This document shows positions 1 to 8,799 of a stretch of 13,640 bases of DNA, piece by piece. This DNA is from Caryophanales bacterium UBA6448 (GTDB lineage Bacteria > Bacillota_I > Bacilli_A > RF39 > UBA660). Numbering within the stretch: position 1 is the first letter of the stretch; each line of letters opens with the position of its first letter. The notes beneath the pieces were generated by a model that saw only the letters and a list, made by a program, of their open reading frames with translations, searched no databases and was not told the DNA's origin. Where the stretch lies: NCBI GenBank assembly GCA_002439555.1, contig DJOC01000026.1:1597-15236 (forward strand). The letters run 5' to 3'. A program made the translations under genes and the position numbers.

Positions 1-3000
1 AATATTACAATTGAAGATAGATATCAAGTAGAAACAGTTGTTGATTATAAAAAGGCTCCTTATGTAAGACTATTATCAAGCAATGTAAACTCTCATAAAA
101 TAGATATTAACTTTGATGTAATTGATGATAATAATTTAATAACATCTTCAGTTTATGCAAAACTTTTAAATGTTAAAACTGGTGATGTAATTGATTTAAA
201 AGAATATAAAACTTATGGAAAAATAAATGAATATGTTTATGATGGACTTAAAAGTAACAGTAAATATATTTTAACGATTTATGCTTCATATAAAGGAAAT
301 ACTGGTGTAGTAAGTGATTATGTATTATTCCAAAGAACATTTAATACTTCAGAAATTGGAGCACTTCTTGAACTTGATTATAAGGATAGTAGTTCATTAT
401 CTTACAATATTAATGTAAGTAAATCCTCAACATTTACCTCCGGAACACTTAATTTATATGATGAAAAAGGAAATGTAGTAGATAGCGTTAGATTTACAAA
501 TAATGGTCAAAAAATAAATCATACATTTAATAATTTAGACCCTAATAAAAAATATACTGCTAAAATCGAAGATATCACTTATGGAAGTTTGTCTTATCCA
601 GATGGTGAAGCTGCAAGTGTAACCTCAAGTACATTAAAAGTTAATCCATTTAAGGATACTCAAATAATGCCTAGTGTTACAGCTACAGTTAATAAAAAAG
701 ATTATACAGTAAGTATAAAATTAGAAAATGTAGTAGATCCTAATAATTCAATTAAAAAAGTAATTTATAATATTTATGATGAACAAGATAATTTAGTAAA
801 AACTATTACTAAAGATAAACCCCTTGAGGAAGTATTAAAATTTGAAAGTCCTTTAGAGAAAAATAAAAATTATTATGTAAATGCTGTAATAAGTATTAAT
901 GATAATGAAAAAAATATTGATTATCGTACAGAAAATAGTCCATTATTTAATATGAATAATTTACAAGTACCAACAATAAGTGCAAAAAATATTTATGTAA
1001 GTGCTTCAACCGTAACTGGACAGTTTACTATCTATGACCCTGATAATACAATTGATAAAACTAAAAATGTTTATGTAGAATATAAAAACATGAGTAGTGG
1101 AGATACTGCAACAATTGCCCTTACTTATGCTGATTGTACTGATTCAGAAAGCGAAACAACTAAATGTGCAAGTATTAATTTATCAATGTTAAAAAGTTCT
1201 ACAAAATATACTTTAGATTTATATGCATATTATGATTTAAAGGATGAAGAAAAACCTGCAGGAGTTAATTTTGTAGATAGAACATTAATATTTACAACTG
1301 AAGCAAATGTAGTTAAAACTAATATGGAAAGCATTACATTAACTGATGAAGAAGCATTTAAAGATATTTTCAATGTTAATGTTAATCTTGAAGTAACTAA
1401 GTTAATTGATGAAAGTATTTCAGCAGATGTTATTAAAGAAAACTTTAAAAGTTTTGAAATAGAACTTTGTGAAGGAACTTTATATAATAACTCACATATT
1501 TCAACAATAAATGTTACAGAAAATATAATTGAGGATTACTTTGATGGAACAAAGAAACTCACTTTAGCGGATTTTGGTTATACACTTGATATGCTTCGTG
1601 AAAGACATAAAGATGGAATAATATCTAAAAACTATGTAATATTTATTAAAAATGGTATAAGTGGTAATGATTCAGTAGTATTTGATCCAGGATATCTTGA
1701 ATTTAGAATTAATGATTCACTTTTAATGCTTGCCTCAGGAGAAGCAACAATTGAAGTTACTCAAATACCTAATGCTGGTAAAGACGAAAACTTAAAGGAT
1801 GATACAACTATTGGTCTTAAAATAACTCCAATCTTAAAGGATACTACATCTGCAAGCGAAGAGGAAACTGCAAATAATAATTCAATTAAAAAATATATTA
1901 AAAAGATTAATTATAAAATATATGATATAACTAATGGTAAGAATGAGGAAGATGTTTTAAAAATAACTGATGAACTTGAACTTACTGCCTCAGATAGTTT
2001 ACCAGAAAAAACCTTATACTTTAGTGATTATGACTTCTTAAAACGTGGACACATCTATGTAGTAGAGTATACTTTGTCATTAAAGTTTACTCCAGAAAGT
2101 GATGAAATACTATTTCCTTTTGATAAAGATGATTTAAGTAAAAATGAACCTGTTACTTCTGAAAATATTTATGTTTTAAAACAGGTACCTACAGTTTATA
2201 TGTTTGTATGGGAATCAAGTGAAAACTTTATTACATATAAATATGAAATAATTGATAAAGATAAAGCAATAAATAATGATGATAATAATTTATATTATTC
2301 TGTAAATGAGGATGAAACTGTTAATGCTGGTGAAAGTATTACTTGTCCAAAACCATTAAGAGCATATAATACATCAAAATATAAATGTACAAAGATTAGT
2401 AATTTAAATGCTGCAGATAATTATAAATTACATGTTAATGTAAAGCTTATTGAAAGTGATACATATGAAAGTAGTTATGCATTAGTAAGTGAAAAAGTAT
2501 TTAATGGTATTAGTCCACTTGATATGAGTTATAGTATACTTAAAAATGAAAATAAATTAATGTATAATAACTTACTTATTATGAAACTTACCGGTCAAAC
2601 ATCAAAAGTTGCCTCTTATAACTTGATATTATCAAATGGAAGTTCAACATTTAAAATAGAAAATATTAATAATAATAAAACTGAAGGCTTCCTAGATGCT
2701 ATCGGAGGTAATAAGATAACTTATACTAAAGGTAGTGAAACAAAGACTTGGAATTATTCAGGTTATGATAAAAATAATGAACTACTTCATACTGCCTATA
2801 TTGGTTCTTGCGATGAAGAAGACTTATGTTTATATTTAGATTATTCTAAATTATATTATTCAAGTACTTTTGGACCTTTATTTGAAAGTTATAAAAATAA
2901 GAATATTACTATTACCCTTGAGGGATTATATGATACTGGTAAGGTAGGATTTTTAGGTAACACAAATAAAAATTATGCATTTGTAAAAAGTGAAACTGGT

Positions 3001-5136
3001 GAATATATTTTACTATTTGATAGAAACTTTACTTTATCACAAAATGCAATTGGTGCTTATTATCCATTTACTTCCGGAGGATACTTCGTTGATGATGATG
3101 AACCGGGAGCAGGTAATAATACTTATGTAAATAATGATTATTTTACAGGTAATATTTACTTTAAAAACCTTGCATCAAGATATTTTGCTAATAAAAATGA
3201 AATATTCTATGAAAGAAAAGTTGATTACAAAGTAAATGAAAAAGGTGTAACAATTTATCTAAATAGAGATTATGAAGCAATTGATATAAAAGAACTTGGT
3301 ACATCAGAAATAACTAGTTTAGATAATACGTTTACTTATGAAAACGTTGTACCATCATTAAAAGTTAATTTAGTTTCACCAACTATAAATGGTGCTAAAA
3401 TTAATATGCAAATATCTGGTATTAAAGAAAGTGATATTGACAGCGAAGATAATGTTAAATACCTTTATTTAGAGGTAGGAAATAGTGCTTTAAAGATTAA
3501 TAAAGATGAACTTACTTCTCAAAGTGGAGTAGTAAGTGGTAATAGTTATGTAATTAAAACATATTCAAATTACTTATTAAATTTAAAATCTGTAAGAGTT
3601 GATAATAAAGTAGTTACTGATTATAAATATGATTATTTAACAAAAACTATTAAGTTTAATGAAGATTATTCAGGTAAAAAGATTGATATTACTTATGAAA
3701 TTACTTTATATGGTCTTGATATTAATACTGAATATAATATAAAAGCCTATATGATGATATCTGGAAAGAAAGTATATTTAACTGATTCTGCTAGCAGTCT
3801 TTATGAAACATTTAACTATACATTTAAAACTTTAAGCGAGGCCGATGTAAAAGTAACTGATACTTCATTTGATATTAATTCAAAGGAGGATTATTCACAA
3901 AGACTATTAAACTTTAATTATAATATTTCCGATATTATGGGTATTAAGTCAGTAGATTATGAAATTTGTGCTGATGGTGTATGTGCTACAAATATTCAAA
4001 ATTGCACTGATGATAACTACAATGTTTTAGGAGGTACTACATGCGCTAAATCAAATAAATATGATATGTCAGCATCTTTTGATATAACTGGTGATAATTT
4101 CATATTTGGTAAAGATTATCAAACTAAATTAACTGCGAAAGTAGAAACACCTTCAGGAGAAAAAGATATAGTAATTTATAACAGTGGTGTAAATGCTCGT
4201 ACTCTTGTTTCACCTAAACTTGATGTAATAAAGGCAAGTCATTATAATACAACAAGTGGTTATTATTTAAATTTCAAAATTGCCTTTACTGACCCTGATA
4301 AAGTTGTTACAAGTGGTAATTATAAAGCATATCTTGCAATACTTCAAAATGGTGAATATAAGGTTGTAAGTGGCTTTGAAGAAGTTAAAAATATTTATAG
4401 TTCAAATAATAAGGCTAGATATAATAATCTCGAAGAAAATAAACAATATTATTTCATTATCGAGTATGATACTTATATTAATAATAATGGAACAACTGCT
4501 TTAGAGCATCATTTTGATAGATACTTAATGTTTACATTAAATAATTATCATATTAATACAGGACTTGTTCAATATATGGCTGATAACTATGTTGGTGAGG
4601 ATCAAAACATTTATGGACAAACTACTTTAAGATTTGGTTATGCGGCTAATATAATGAAAGATAATGTACCTTTAGAGCCTGATGAAGATTATGTAGAGCA
4701 AGAGGCTTATGTAGTAGGTATTACTTATGCAATTAACTCAATTGAAAGTTCAGTAGGAAATATTTATATTTCTGGAACAAAAATGTTTGATGAGTTAAGC
4801 AGTGATGAGGATGATAAAATCATTTATATAACTGGTTCTACAGAAAGTTCCGTAGTCGGAGATAGTTATTATCAAATAATGCTAAAACATAATGGCACAA
4901 AAGGTCAAAATGCTAATGCTTATGCTTATACTGATGAACTACTTTTAAGAAGTGCAGGTTATAACATAGTATATAAATTCTATTTAGGAGGAGCTATTAC
5001 TAAAGATTTAAATACTGAGGAAAAATGCCTTGCAAATGCTGCCTCAAATAAATGGAATGCTGATAAAAATGAATGCTATATTCTTGGTAGTGAAAATAAT
5101 GCTACAACAAGAACTGAAGATAAGAAAAGAGGGTAA
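1..5136 (+). CDS. Giant extracytoplasmic Fn3/Ig-like repeat protein, 5' end outside window
   Basis: The reading frame is open from base 1, so at least 1711 residues are visible and the true start lies upstream. A TTG at 589 is in frame but has no Shine-Dalgarno site and sits inside a repeat, so it is not the start. The protein is a chain of roughly 110-150-residue beta-sandwich repeats of fibronectin-III/Ig type. Recurring signals are an Asp-Pro turn followed by an Ile/Val strand (DP codons at 736, 1036 and 4291) and a later L-x(5-7)-Y strand. There are 13 cysteines, 12 of them in close pairs, which suggests disulfide-braced loops. No TM segment, LPXTG motif or catalytic motif is visible, so anchoring must be N-terminal or through a partner. 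The stop is 2 bases before the next gene, which carries related domains, and the F1-like ATPase genes follow. A role as the outer, working or adhesive part of that machine is inference; the exact function is unknown. Confidence 0.85.
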   Translation, partial: NITIEDRYQVETVVDYKKAPYVRLLSSNVNSHKIDINFDVIDDNNLITSSVYAKLLNVKTGDVIDLKEYKTYGKINEYVYDGLKSNSKYILTIYASYKGNTGVVSDYVLFQRTFNTSEIGALLELDYKDSSSLSYNINVSKSSTFTSGTLNLYDEKGNVVDSVRFTNNGQKINHTFNNLDPNKKYTAKIEDITYGSLSYPDGEAASVTSSTLKVNPFKDTQIMPSVTATVNKKDYTVSIKLENVVDPNNSIKKVIYNIYDEQDNLVKTITKDKPLEEVLKFESPLEKNKNYYVNAVISINDNEKNIDYRTENSPLFNMNNLQVPTISAKNIYVSASTVTGQFTIYDPDNTIDKTKNVYVEYKNMSSGDTATIALTYADCTDSESETTKCASINLSMLKSSTKYTLDLYAYYDLKDEEKPAGVNFVDRTLIFTTEANVVKTNMESITLTDEEAFKDIFNVNVNLEVTKLIDESISADVIKENFKSFEIELCEGTLYNNSHISTINVTENIIEDYFDGTKKLTLADFGYTLDMLRERHKDGIISKNYVIFIKNGISGNDSVVFDPGYLEFRINDSLLMLASGEATIEVTQIPNAGKDENLKDDTTIGLKITPILKDTTSASEEETANNNSIKKYIKKINYKIYDITNGKNEEDVLKITDELELTASDSLPEKTLYFSDYDFLKRGHIYVVEYTLSLKFTPESDEILFPFDKDDLSKNEPVTSENIYVLKQVPTVYMFVWESSENFITYKYEIIDKDKAINNDDNNLYYSVNEDETVNAGESITCPKPLRAYNTSKYKCTKISNLNAADNYKLHVNVKLIESDTYESSYALVSEKVFNGISPLDMSYSILKNENKLMYNNLLIMKLTGQTSKVASYNLILSNGSSTFKIENINNNKTEGFLDAIGGNKITYTKGSETKTWNYSGYDKNNELLHTAYIGSCDEEDLCLYLDYSKLYYSSTFGPLFESYKNKNITITLEGLYDTGKVGFLGNTNKNYAFVKSETGEYILLFDRNFTLSQNAIGAYYPFTSGGYFVDDDEPGAGNNTYVNNDYFTGNIYFKNLASRYFANKNEIFYERKVDYKVNEKGVTIYLNRDYEAIDIKELGTSEITSLDNTFTYENVVPSLKVNLVSPTINGAKINMQISGIKESDIDSEDNVKYLYLEVGNSALKINKDELTSQSGVVSGNSYVIKTYSNYLLNLKSVRVDNKVVTDYKYDYLTKTIKFNEDYSGKKIDITYEITLYGLDINTEYNIKAYMMISGKKVYLTDSASSLYETFNYTFKTLSEADVKVTDTSFDINSKEDYSQRLLNFNYNISDIMGIKSVDYEICADGVCATNIQNCTDDNYNVLGGTTCAKSNKYDMSASFDITGDNFIFGKDYQTKLTAKVETPSGEKDIVIYNSGVNARTLVSPKLDVIKASHYNTTSGYYLNFKIAFTDPDKVVTSGNYKAYLAILQNGEYKVVSGFEEVKNIYSSNNKARYNNLEENKQYYFIIEYDTYINNNGTTALEHHFDRYLMFTLNNYHINTGLVQYMADNYVGEDQNIYGQTTLRFGYAANIMKDNVPLEPDEDYVEQEAYVVGITYAINSIESSVGNIYISGTKMFDELSSDEDDKIIYITGSTESSVVGDSYYQIMLKHNGTKGQNANAYAYTDELLLRSAGYNIVYKFYLGGAITKDLNTEEKCLANAASNKWNADKNECYILGSENNATTRTEDKKRG

Positions 5137-5138
5137 GA

Positions 5139-6473
5139 ATGAGAAAATTAAATTCAAAAAATAAACTTTTAATTTTAGGACTATCAATTTTTACCTTCTT
5201 AGTTCTTGCTGCTATATGTGTATTTATAATCTTTAAAATAAAGGATTACAATGTTAAATACGAAGTAAGTTCAATTAGTTATTTATATAATAAAGATAAA
5301 GAACTTATAACAGTTAAAAATAATAGTTATATAAAAAAAGATTTTATTGGTAATTATTATTTAGTTCAAGATAAGAAAAAAGTTTCTCTTGGAAATAAAG
5401 TTGTAATATACAATAGTTCCACCGGCGAAATGAAACTTCTTGGAACATTTTATGAAGTACTTGATAATGGAGAAACAAAGAAATATACAAATGAAAATAT
5501 ATTTTCTGCTTTATCAACTAAGATATTTAAAATAAGTGATCGAAAATATTTACTTACAGGTAAAGTAATTAAAAGTGAGGATGATTTATTAAATGCAGAA
5601 AATTATTTACTTGTCGATTTAGATAAAGTAGGAAACTCTTATGTATATAATAATGTAATAAGTTATAAATCTTTTGGAGTTCTTAATTTAAAACTAGGTA
5701 ATTTTACTTTTAAAACTAATGAAGAAAAACTTATATATGATGATAAAGAATTTGATCTTGCTAAAATAAGTGGTTCAACAAATGAATATTTTGAAAAGAA
5801 ATATGAAGAACCAAAACCAGATAATGAGGGTGGCAGTGAAACTGTATACCCAGATAACAATTATACATTTATTAATAATATTCATCAAACTATAACAAAT
5901 AATAAATATGTAACTCATAAAACTACTGTTTTAGATAGTAAATCAGATAGCACTAGTATAACAGTATCTTATATGGTGTATGATCCCCTTACAGAGTTTA
6001 CTAGTGTGTATATTGTAGTTAAACTTGGAGAAAGTGAAGTAGGAAGATATACTGTAGATCCTGCCTCAACAACATATGATATAAAGGGTTTACTTCCAGG
6101 ACAGGAATATACTTTAGAGTTCTATTATGATTTTAAAGATAATGATAATGTAGTTAGTCAAAAATTTGATGAGATAAAAGTTAAAACAAAATCCGTAAAT
6201 GGACAAATTACACTTGATAAAGTTAGTACAAATAGTGTATCATATATATTGAAAGTAGATGGTAGTATTGATTATGCAAAAGCAAATCTTTATATTGATG
6301 ATGTTTTAGTGGCCACGGATAATAATTTAAACTTAGAGCTTGCTAAAAATGGTGGTTATACAGGTTTATTTAGTTATTCTGGTGTAGGTAAGATTGCTAA
6401 AATAGTAATCGAAGATGCTACATTTAATAATGCAAATATGGGCATAATTGCTACATATAAATATATTTTATAA
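5139..6473 (+). CDS. Membrane-anchored extracytoplasmic protein with C-terminal Fn3-like domains
   Basis: This 444-residue protein has a basic N-terminus and one hydrophobic helix (about residues 9-34) with no signal-peptidase or lipobox site, so it is probably a signal anchor with the bulk outside. Residues ~40-230 are a beta-rich domain I do not recognise, followed by an acidic, Pro/Gly-containing linker (~225-240). Residues ~255-350 form an Fn3-like domain with an Asp-Pro turn at D282-P283 and the strand signature LLPGQEYTLEFYYDF, resembling repeats of the giant upstream protein. A last beta domain fills ~351-444. The ATG lies 2 bases after the upstream stop, with AGAGGG at 5128-5133. Order and shared domain type suggest it works with the giant protein, perhaps tethering it to the membrane motor encoded next (inference). 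The mid-region may be related to the outer domain of the 10879-11604 product. Confidence 0.85.
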   Translation: MRKLNSKNKLLILGLSIFTFLVLAAICVFIIFKIKDYNVKYEVSSISYLYNKDKELITVKNNSYIKKDFIGNYYLVQDKKKVSLGNKVVIYNSSTGEMKLLGTFYEVLDNGETKKYTNENIFSALSTKIFKISDRKYLLTGKVIKSEDDLLNAENYLLVDLDKVGNSYVYNNVISYKSFGVLNLKLGNFTFKTNEEKLIYDDKEFDLAKISGSTNEYFEKKYEEPKPDNEGGSETVYPDNNYTFINNIHQTITNNKYVTHKTTVLDSKSDSTSITVSYMVYDPLTEFTSVYIVVKLGESEVGRYTVDPASTTYDIKGLLPGQEYTLEFYYDFKDNDNVVSQKFDEIKVKTKSVNGQITLDKVSTNSVSYILKVDGSIDYAKANLYIDDVLVATDNNLNLELAKNGGYTGLFSYSGVGKIAKIVIEDATFNNANMGIIATYKYIL

Positions 6474-6487
6474 GAAGGAGTGATAAT

Positions 6488-6733
6488 ATGGAAAGCGTAC
6501 TTTATGCAACAATGTTAGCAGTTGGTATAATCCTAGGTCTTACATTCTTAGGTTTATCAATTGGTTTAGGTATTATGGGAGGTAAAATAGCCGAGTCTAT
6601 TGGTAGAAATCCAGAGACAAAGAATGATGTTATTCATTCAATAATGACTGTTCTAGTCGTTTTAGCGGTATTTTTATTATTCTTATTTACCTTTATTTAC
6701 ATTCTTTTATATCTAAATCCGTTTGTTAGCTAA
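6488..6733 (+). CDS. atpE: F-type ATPase subunit c-like ring protein lacking the ion-binding carboxylate
   Basis: The 81-residue hairpin protein has the size and layout of F0 subunit c. Helix 1 (~5-32) carries the Gly-rich packing motif GLSIGLGIMGG (22-32). The polar loop contains the hallmark RNPE (40-43), which in true c subunits contacts gamma and epsilon. Helix 2 (~48-76) should hold the proton- or sodium-binding Asp/Glu about 20 residues after the loop Arg (D61 in E. coli). Here that position is A60 or V61, and helix 2 has no acidic residue at all; helix 1 offers no substitute. A ring could still form and rotate with gamma, but ion translocation by the usual mechanism appears impossible. 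A strong Shine-Dalgarno site, AAGGAG at 6475-6480, sits 7 bases from the ATG. The stop overlaps the next start as TAATG, implying translational coupling. The symbol means c-like only. Confidence 0.85.
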   Translation: MESVLYATMLAVGIILGLTFLGLSIGLGIMGGKIAESIGRNPETKNDVIHSIMTVLVVLAVFLLFLFTFIYILLYLNPFVS

Positions 6734-7473
6734 TGGAAATAGTATTACTTTTAATATTAACTGGATTACTTTCAGTTATAATGTTCTTTTCTCTAAAAAA
6801 ACTTATTGAGAGCTTAAATAAAGATAGTCAAAAATATTACTTTAAGACTATGCAAGCTCTTGATAAGAAAATAGAGGAAAAAAATAAAGAAACAAATGTA
6901 GAAATTACAAATAAAGAATTTTATGAAGAGGATAAAAAGAAGGTAGAAAGAAAAGATGGTATCGATAAATCACTTCTTGATATTTATAATAATGCTGATT
7001 ATGAAAATGAAAATGCCTTAAAAATTGCTAATAAAGTTGATGCAATCTTTAAGATTGATGAAGATAAAATAATATCTTCCTTTGTTAAAAATAATACAGT
7101 AAATGAAAATTATAAATATTATCAAAGTATTTACGATAGGTTTAGTCCAAATCTAATATATAAACTTAAAATGCTTGATAAAGAAAATCAAATAAATGAA
7201 ATATCTAAAATGCTTAATGAGGATGAATATAAAGTATTTTATGATTATTTAAAACATCATAAGTTCAAATTAAATAGATTTTTATTAGATTTTGAATTAA
7301 ATATAGAAAAAACAAATCCAGTTATTGAAGTTATAACTGGTGATAAAAGTAAGAATTATAATCATATTAATCCGTATGTAAAAACTTCTTATAGTGATGA
7401 TATATATAAAGGAATTATAATTAAATATCAGGATAGAATTTATGATTATAGCATAAATGAAAGGGATGTGTGA
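6733..7473 (+). CDS. b-delta-like peripheral stalk fusion protein
   Basis: This 246-residue protein sits between the c-like and alpha-like genes, where F-ATPase operons carry b and delta. It has one N-terminal TM helix (~3-21), a long highly charged Lys/Glu-rich helical stretch (~22-80) like the b-subunit stalk, and a mainly helical middle. The C-terminal strand pair at 225-245 (core GIIIKYQDRIYDYSI) matches in pattern the GGxxIxxxDxxxDxSI end of subunit delta/OSCP. I therefore read it as a fused b-delta stator that would hold the alpha/beta head against rotation. Sequence similarity is weak and partly positional; the C-terminal motif also resembles the V/A-ATPase E subunit, which has the same role. 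The start overlaps the c stop by one base (TAATG) and has no separate strong ribosome site. It ends in TGA, in the same frame as the following alpha-like gene. Confidence 0.65.
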   Translation: MEIVLLLILTGLLSVIMFFSLKKLIESLNKDSQKYYFKTMQALDKKIEEKNKETNVEITNKEFYEEDKKKVERKDGIDKSLLDIYNNADYENENALKIANKVDAIFKIDEDKIISSFVKNNTVNENYKYYQSIYDRFSPNLIYKLKMLDKENQINEISKMLNEDEYKVFYDYLKHHKFKLNRFLLDFELNIEKTNPVIEVITGDKSKNYNHINPYVKTSYSDDIYKGIIIKYQDRIYDYSINERDV

Positions 7474-7476
7474 CTT
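7471..7476 (+). other. In-frame UGA junction between stalk and alpha-like genes
   Basis: The stalk gene stops at TGA (7471-7473), one CTT codon follows, and the alpha-like gene starts with GTG at 7477 in the same reading frame. The base after the stop is C, giving UGAC, known in E. coli as a poorly terminating context. Readthrough would fuse the b-delta-like protein directly to alpha. Ordinary stop-and-restart is the simpler reading. Confidence 0.6.
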
Positions 7477-8799
7477 GTGAGTGTTATGTGGGATGAAATA
7501 GCAAAAGATGTTATGAAAGATATTGATGAAGAAAATAATGTCTTTTCTATTGGTAAAGTAATTAATATTACTGGAAGTATGATTGAGGTAGCGGGCCTTA
7601 AGGATGTTGCATTTTTTGAAAGTGTAAGTATTTTAAATAAAGCAAAAGGTTATGTATCAGCAATCTATGAAAATACAGTAAATATTTCTTTAGTAGAGCA
7701 AAATGATACTATTTTAATCGGGGACAAAGTTTATACACTAAATAAAAACTTTAAAGTATCTTTTTCAATGGATAGTTTAGGTAAAGTAGTGGATGTCTTT
7801 GGAAATGATTTAATAAGTGGTAAAAAGTTTGATAATCTACTAGAGTTTGATGTTGAAACAGGTAATATTCCTTTAGTTGAAAGAAGCGATGTTAAAAGAG
7901 AATTTTTAACAGGTATCGCAGGTATTGATTTATTCTATCCAATTGGTAAAGGTCAAAGACAACTTATAATTGGTGATAAGAAAACTGGTAAAACCCAAAT
8001 ATGTCTTGATATGATTGCTAATCAAAAAAGTTCAAGAATGCTTTGTATTTATGTAGCAATTGGTAAGACAAAAAAAGAAGTTAAACAAATTTATTATGAA
8101 CTTACAAAGATGGGCGCTATGAGTTATACTATTATAATGGCATCATTCTTTGATGATTTACCTGCGAAAAGTTATGTTACGCCTTATGCCGCAACAAGTA
8201 TAGCAAAATATTTTATGAGACAAGGTTTAGATGTTTTAGTAATATTTGATGATTTAAAGAAACACGCAGATATTTATAGACATATGAGTTTAGCCGCTAA
8301 AAAGGTACCAGGAAGAGATGCGTACCCATCAGATATTTTCTATACACACGCAAGACTACTTGAAAATGGCTGTCAACATATAGGTGGAGGTTCAATTACA
8401 ATGATTCCCGTAGTTGAAACTCGAAGTGGAGATATTACAGATTATATCTCAACAAATATTATTTCAATTTGTGATGGACAACTTGTTTTATCACTTAAGA
8501 AATTTAATAAAGGTGAACGCCCCGCAATTGATTATGGACTTTCTGTATCAAGACTTGGTGGAGCAGTTCAATCTAGAGAAATGAAAAAAGTTGGTATTAA
8601 AATTAAACAAGATTTACTTTCATATTTGGAAATTAGAGATATTTATGAACTAGTTAATCTTGATGATTTAGGAGAAAATATGAAAAATCGTATGATCGAA
8701 GGTCAAAAGATTTTATCTAAACTAAATCAATATAAATATACTCCTCTTACAAAAGAGGAAATGACAACTCTATTTGATGATATTAAGGAGGTAAAATAA
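7477..8799 (+). CDS. atpA: F1-like ATPase alpha subunit
   Basis: The product is clearly the alpha-type (non-catalytic nucleotide-binding) F1 subunit. The P-loop is GDKKTGKT at 166-173 (canonical GDRQTGKT). Walker B is VLVIFDDL with D258-D259, followed by the alpha-typical PGR-x-AYPSDIFYTHARLLE block. The arginine finger that reaches the beta active site is kept as R359 in LSVSRLGGAVQ. An N-terminal beta-barrel (~20-90) precedes the nucleotide domain. At 440 residues it is about 60 shorter than usual, losing most of the N-terminal segment that normally binds delta and part of the helical C-terminus. The GTG start at 7477 has AAGGG 11 bases upstream (7461-7465); ATG at 7486 is a possible alternative three codons in. 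Paired with beta it should form the hexameric head on the cytoplasmic side. Type III secretion/flagellar ATPases are excluded by the alpha-specific motifs and the separate beta. Confidence 0.95.
   Translation: MSVMWDEIAKDVMKDIDEENNVFSIGKVINITGSMIEVAGLKDVAFFESVSILNKAKGYVSAIYENTVNISLVEQNDTILIGDKVYTLNKNFKVSFSMDSLGKVVDVFGNDLISGKKFDNLLEFDVETGNIPLVERSDVKREFLTGIAGIDLFYPIGKGQRQLIIGDKKTGKTQICLDMIANQKSSRMLCIYVAIGKTKKEVKQIYYELTKMGAMSYTIIMASFFDDLPAKSYVTPYAATSIAKYFMRQGLDVLVIFDDLKKHADIYRHMSLAAKKVPGRDAYPSDIFYTHARLLENGCQHIGGGSITMIPVVETRSGDITDYISTNIISICDGQLVLSLKKFNKGERPAIDYGLSVSRLGGAVQSREMKKVGIKIKQDLLSYLEIRDIYELVNLDDLGENMKNRMIEGQKILSKLNQYKYTPLTKEEMTTLFDDIKEVK

Noticed and set aside
589..591. TTG as start of the giant surface protein
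   Set aside because: The frame is open all the way from base 1, there is no ribosome site upstream of 589, and the upstream codons encode the same repeat type.
5663..5860. Minus-strand ORF of 65 codons
   Set aside because: It lies wholly inside the 444-residue membrane protein gene, with no ribosome site and no recognisable product.
7471..7473. UGA read as tryptophan (mollicute code 4)
   Set aside because: Long frames contain TGG for Trp and no internal TGA; TGA occurs only at plausible gene ends followed closely by a restart or promoter.
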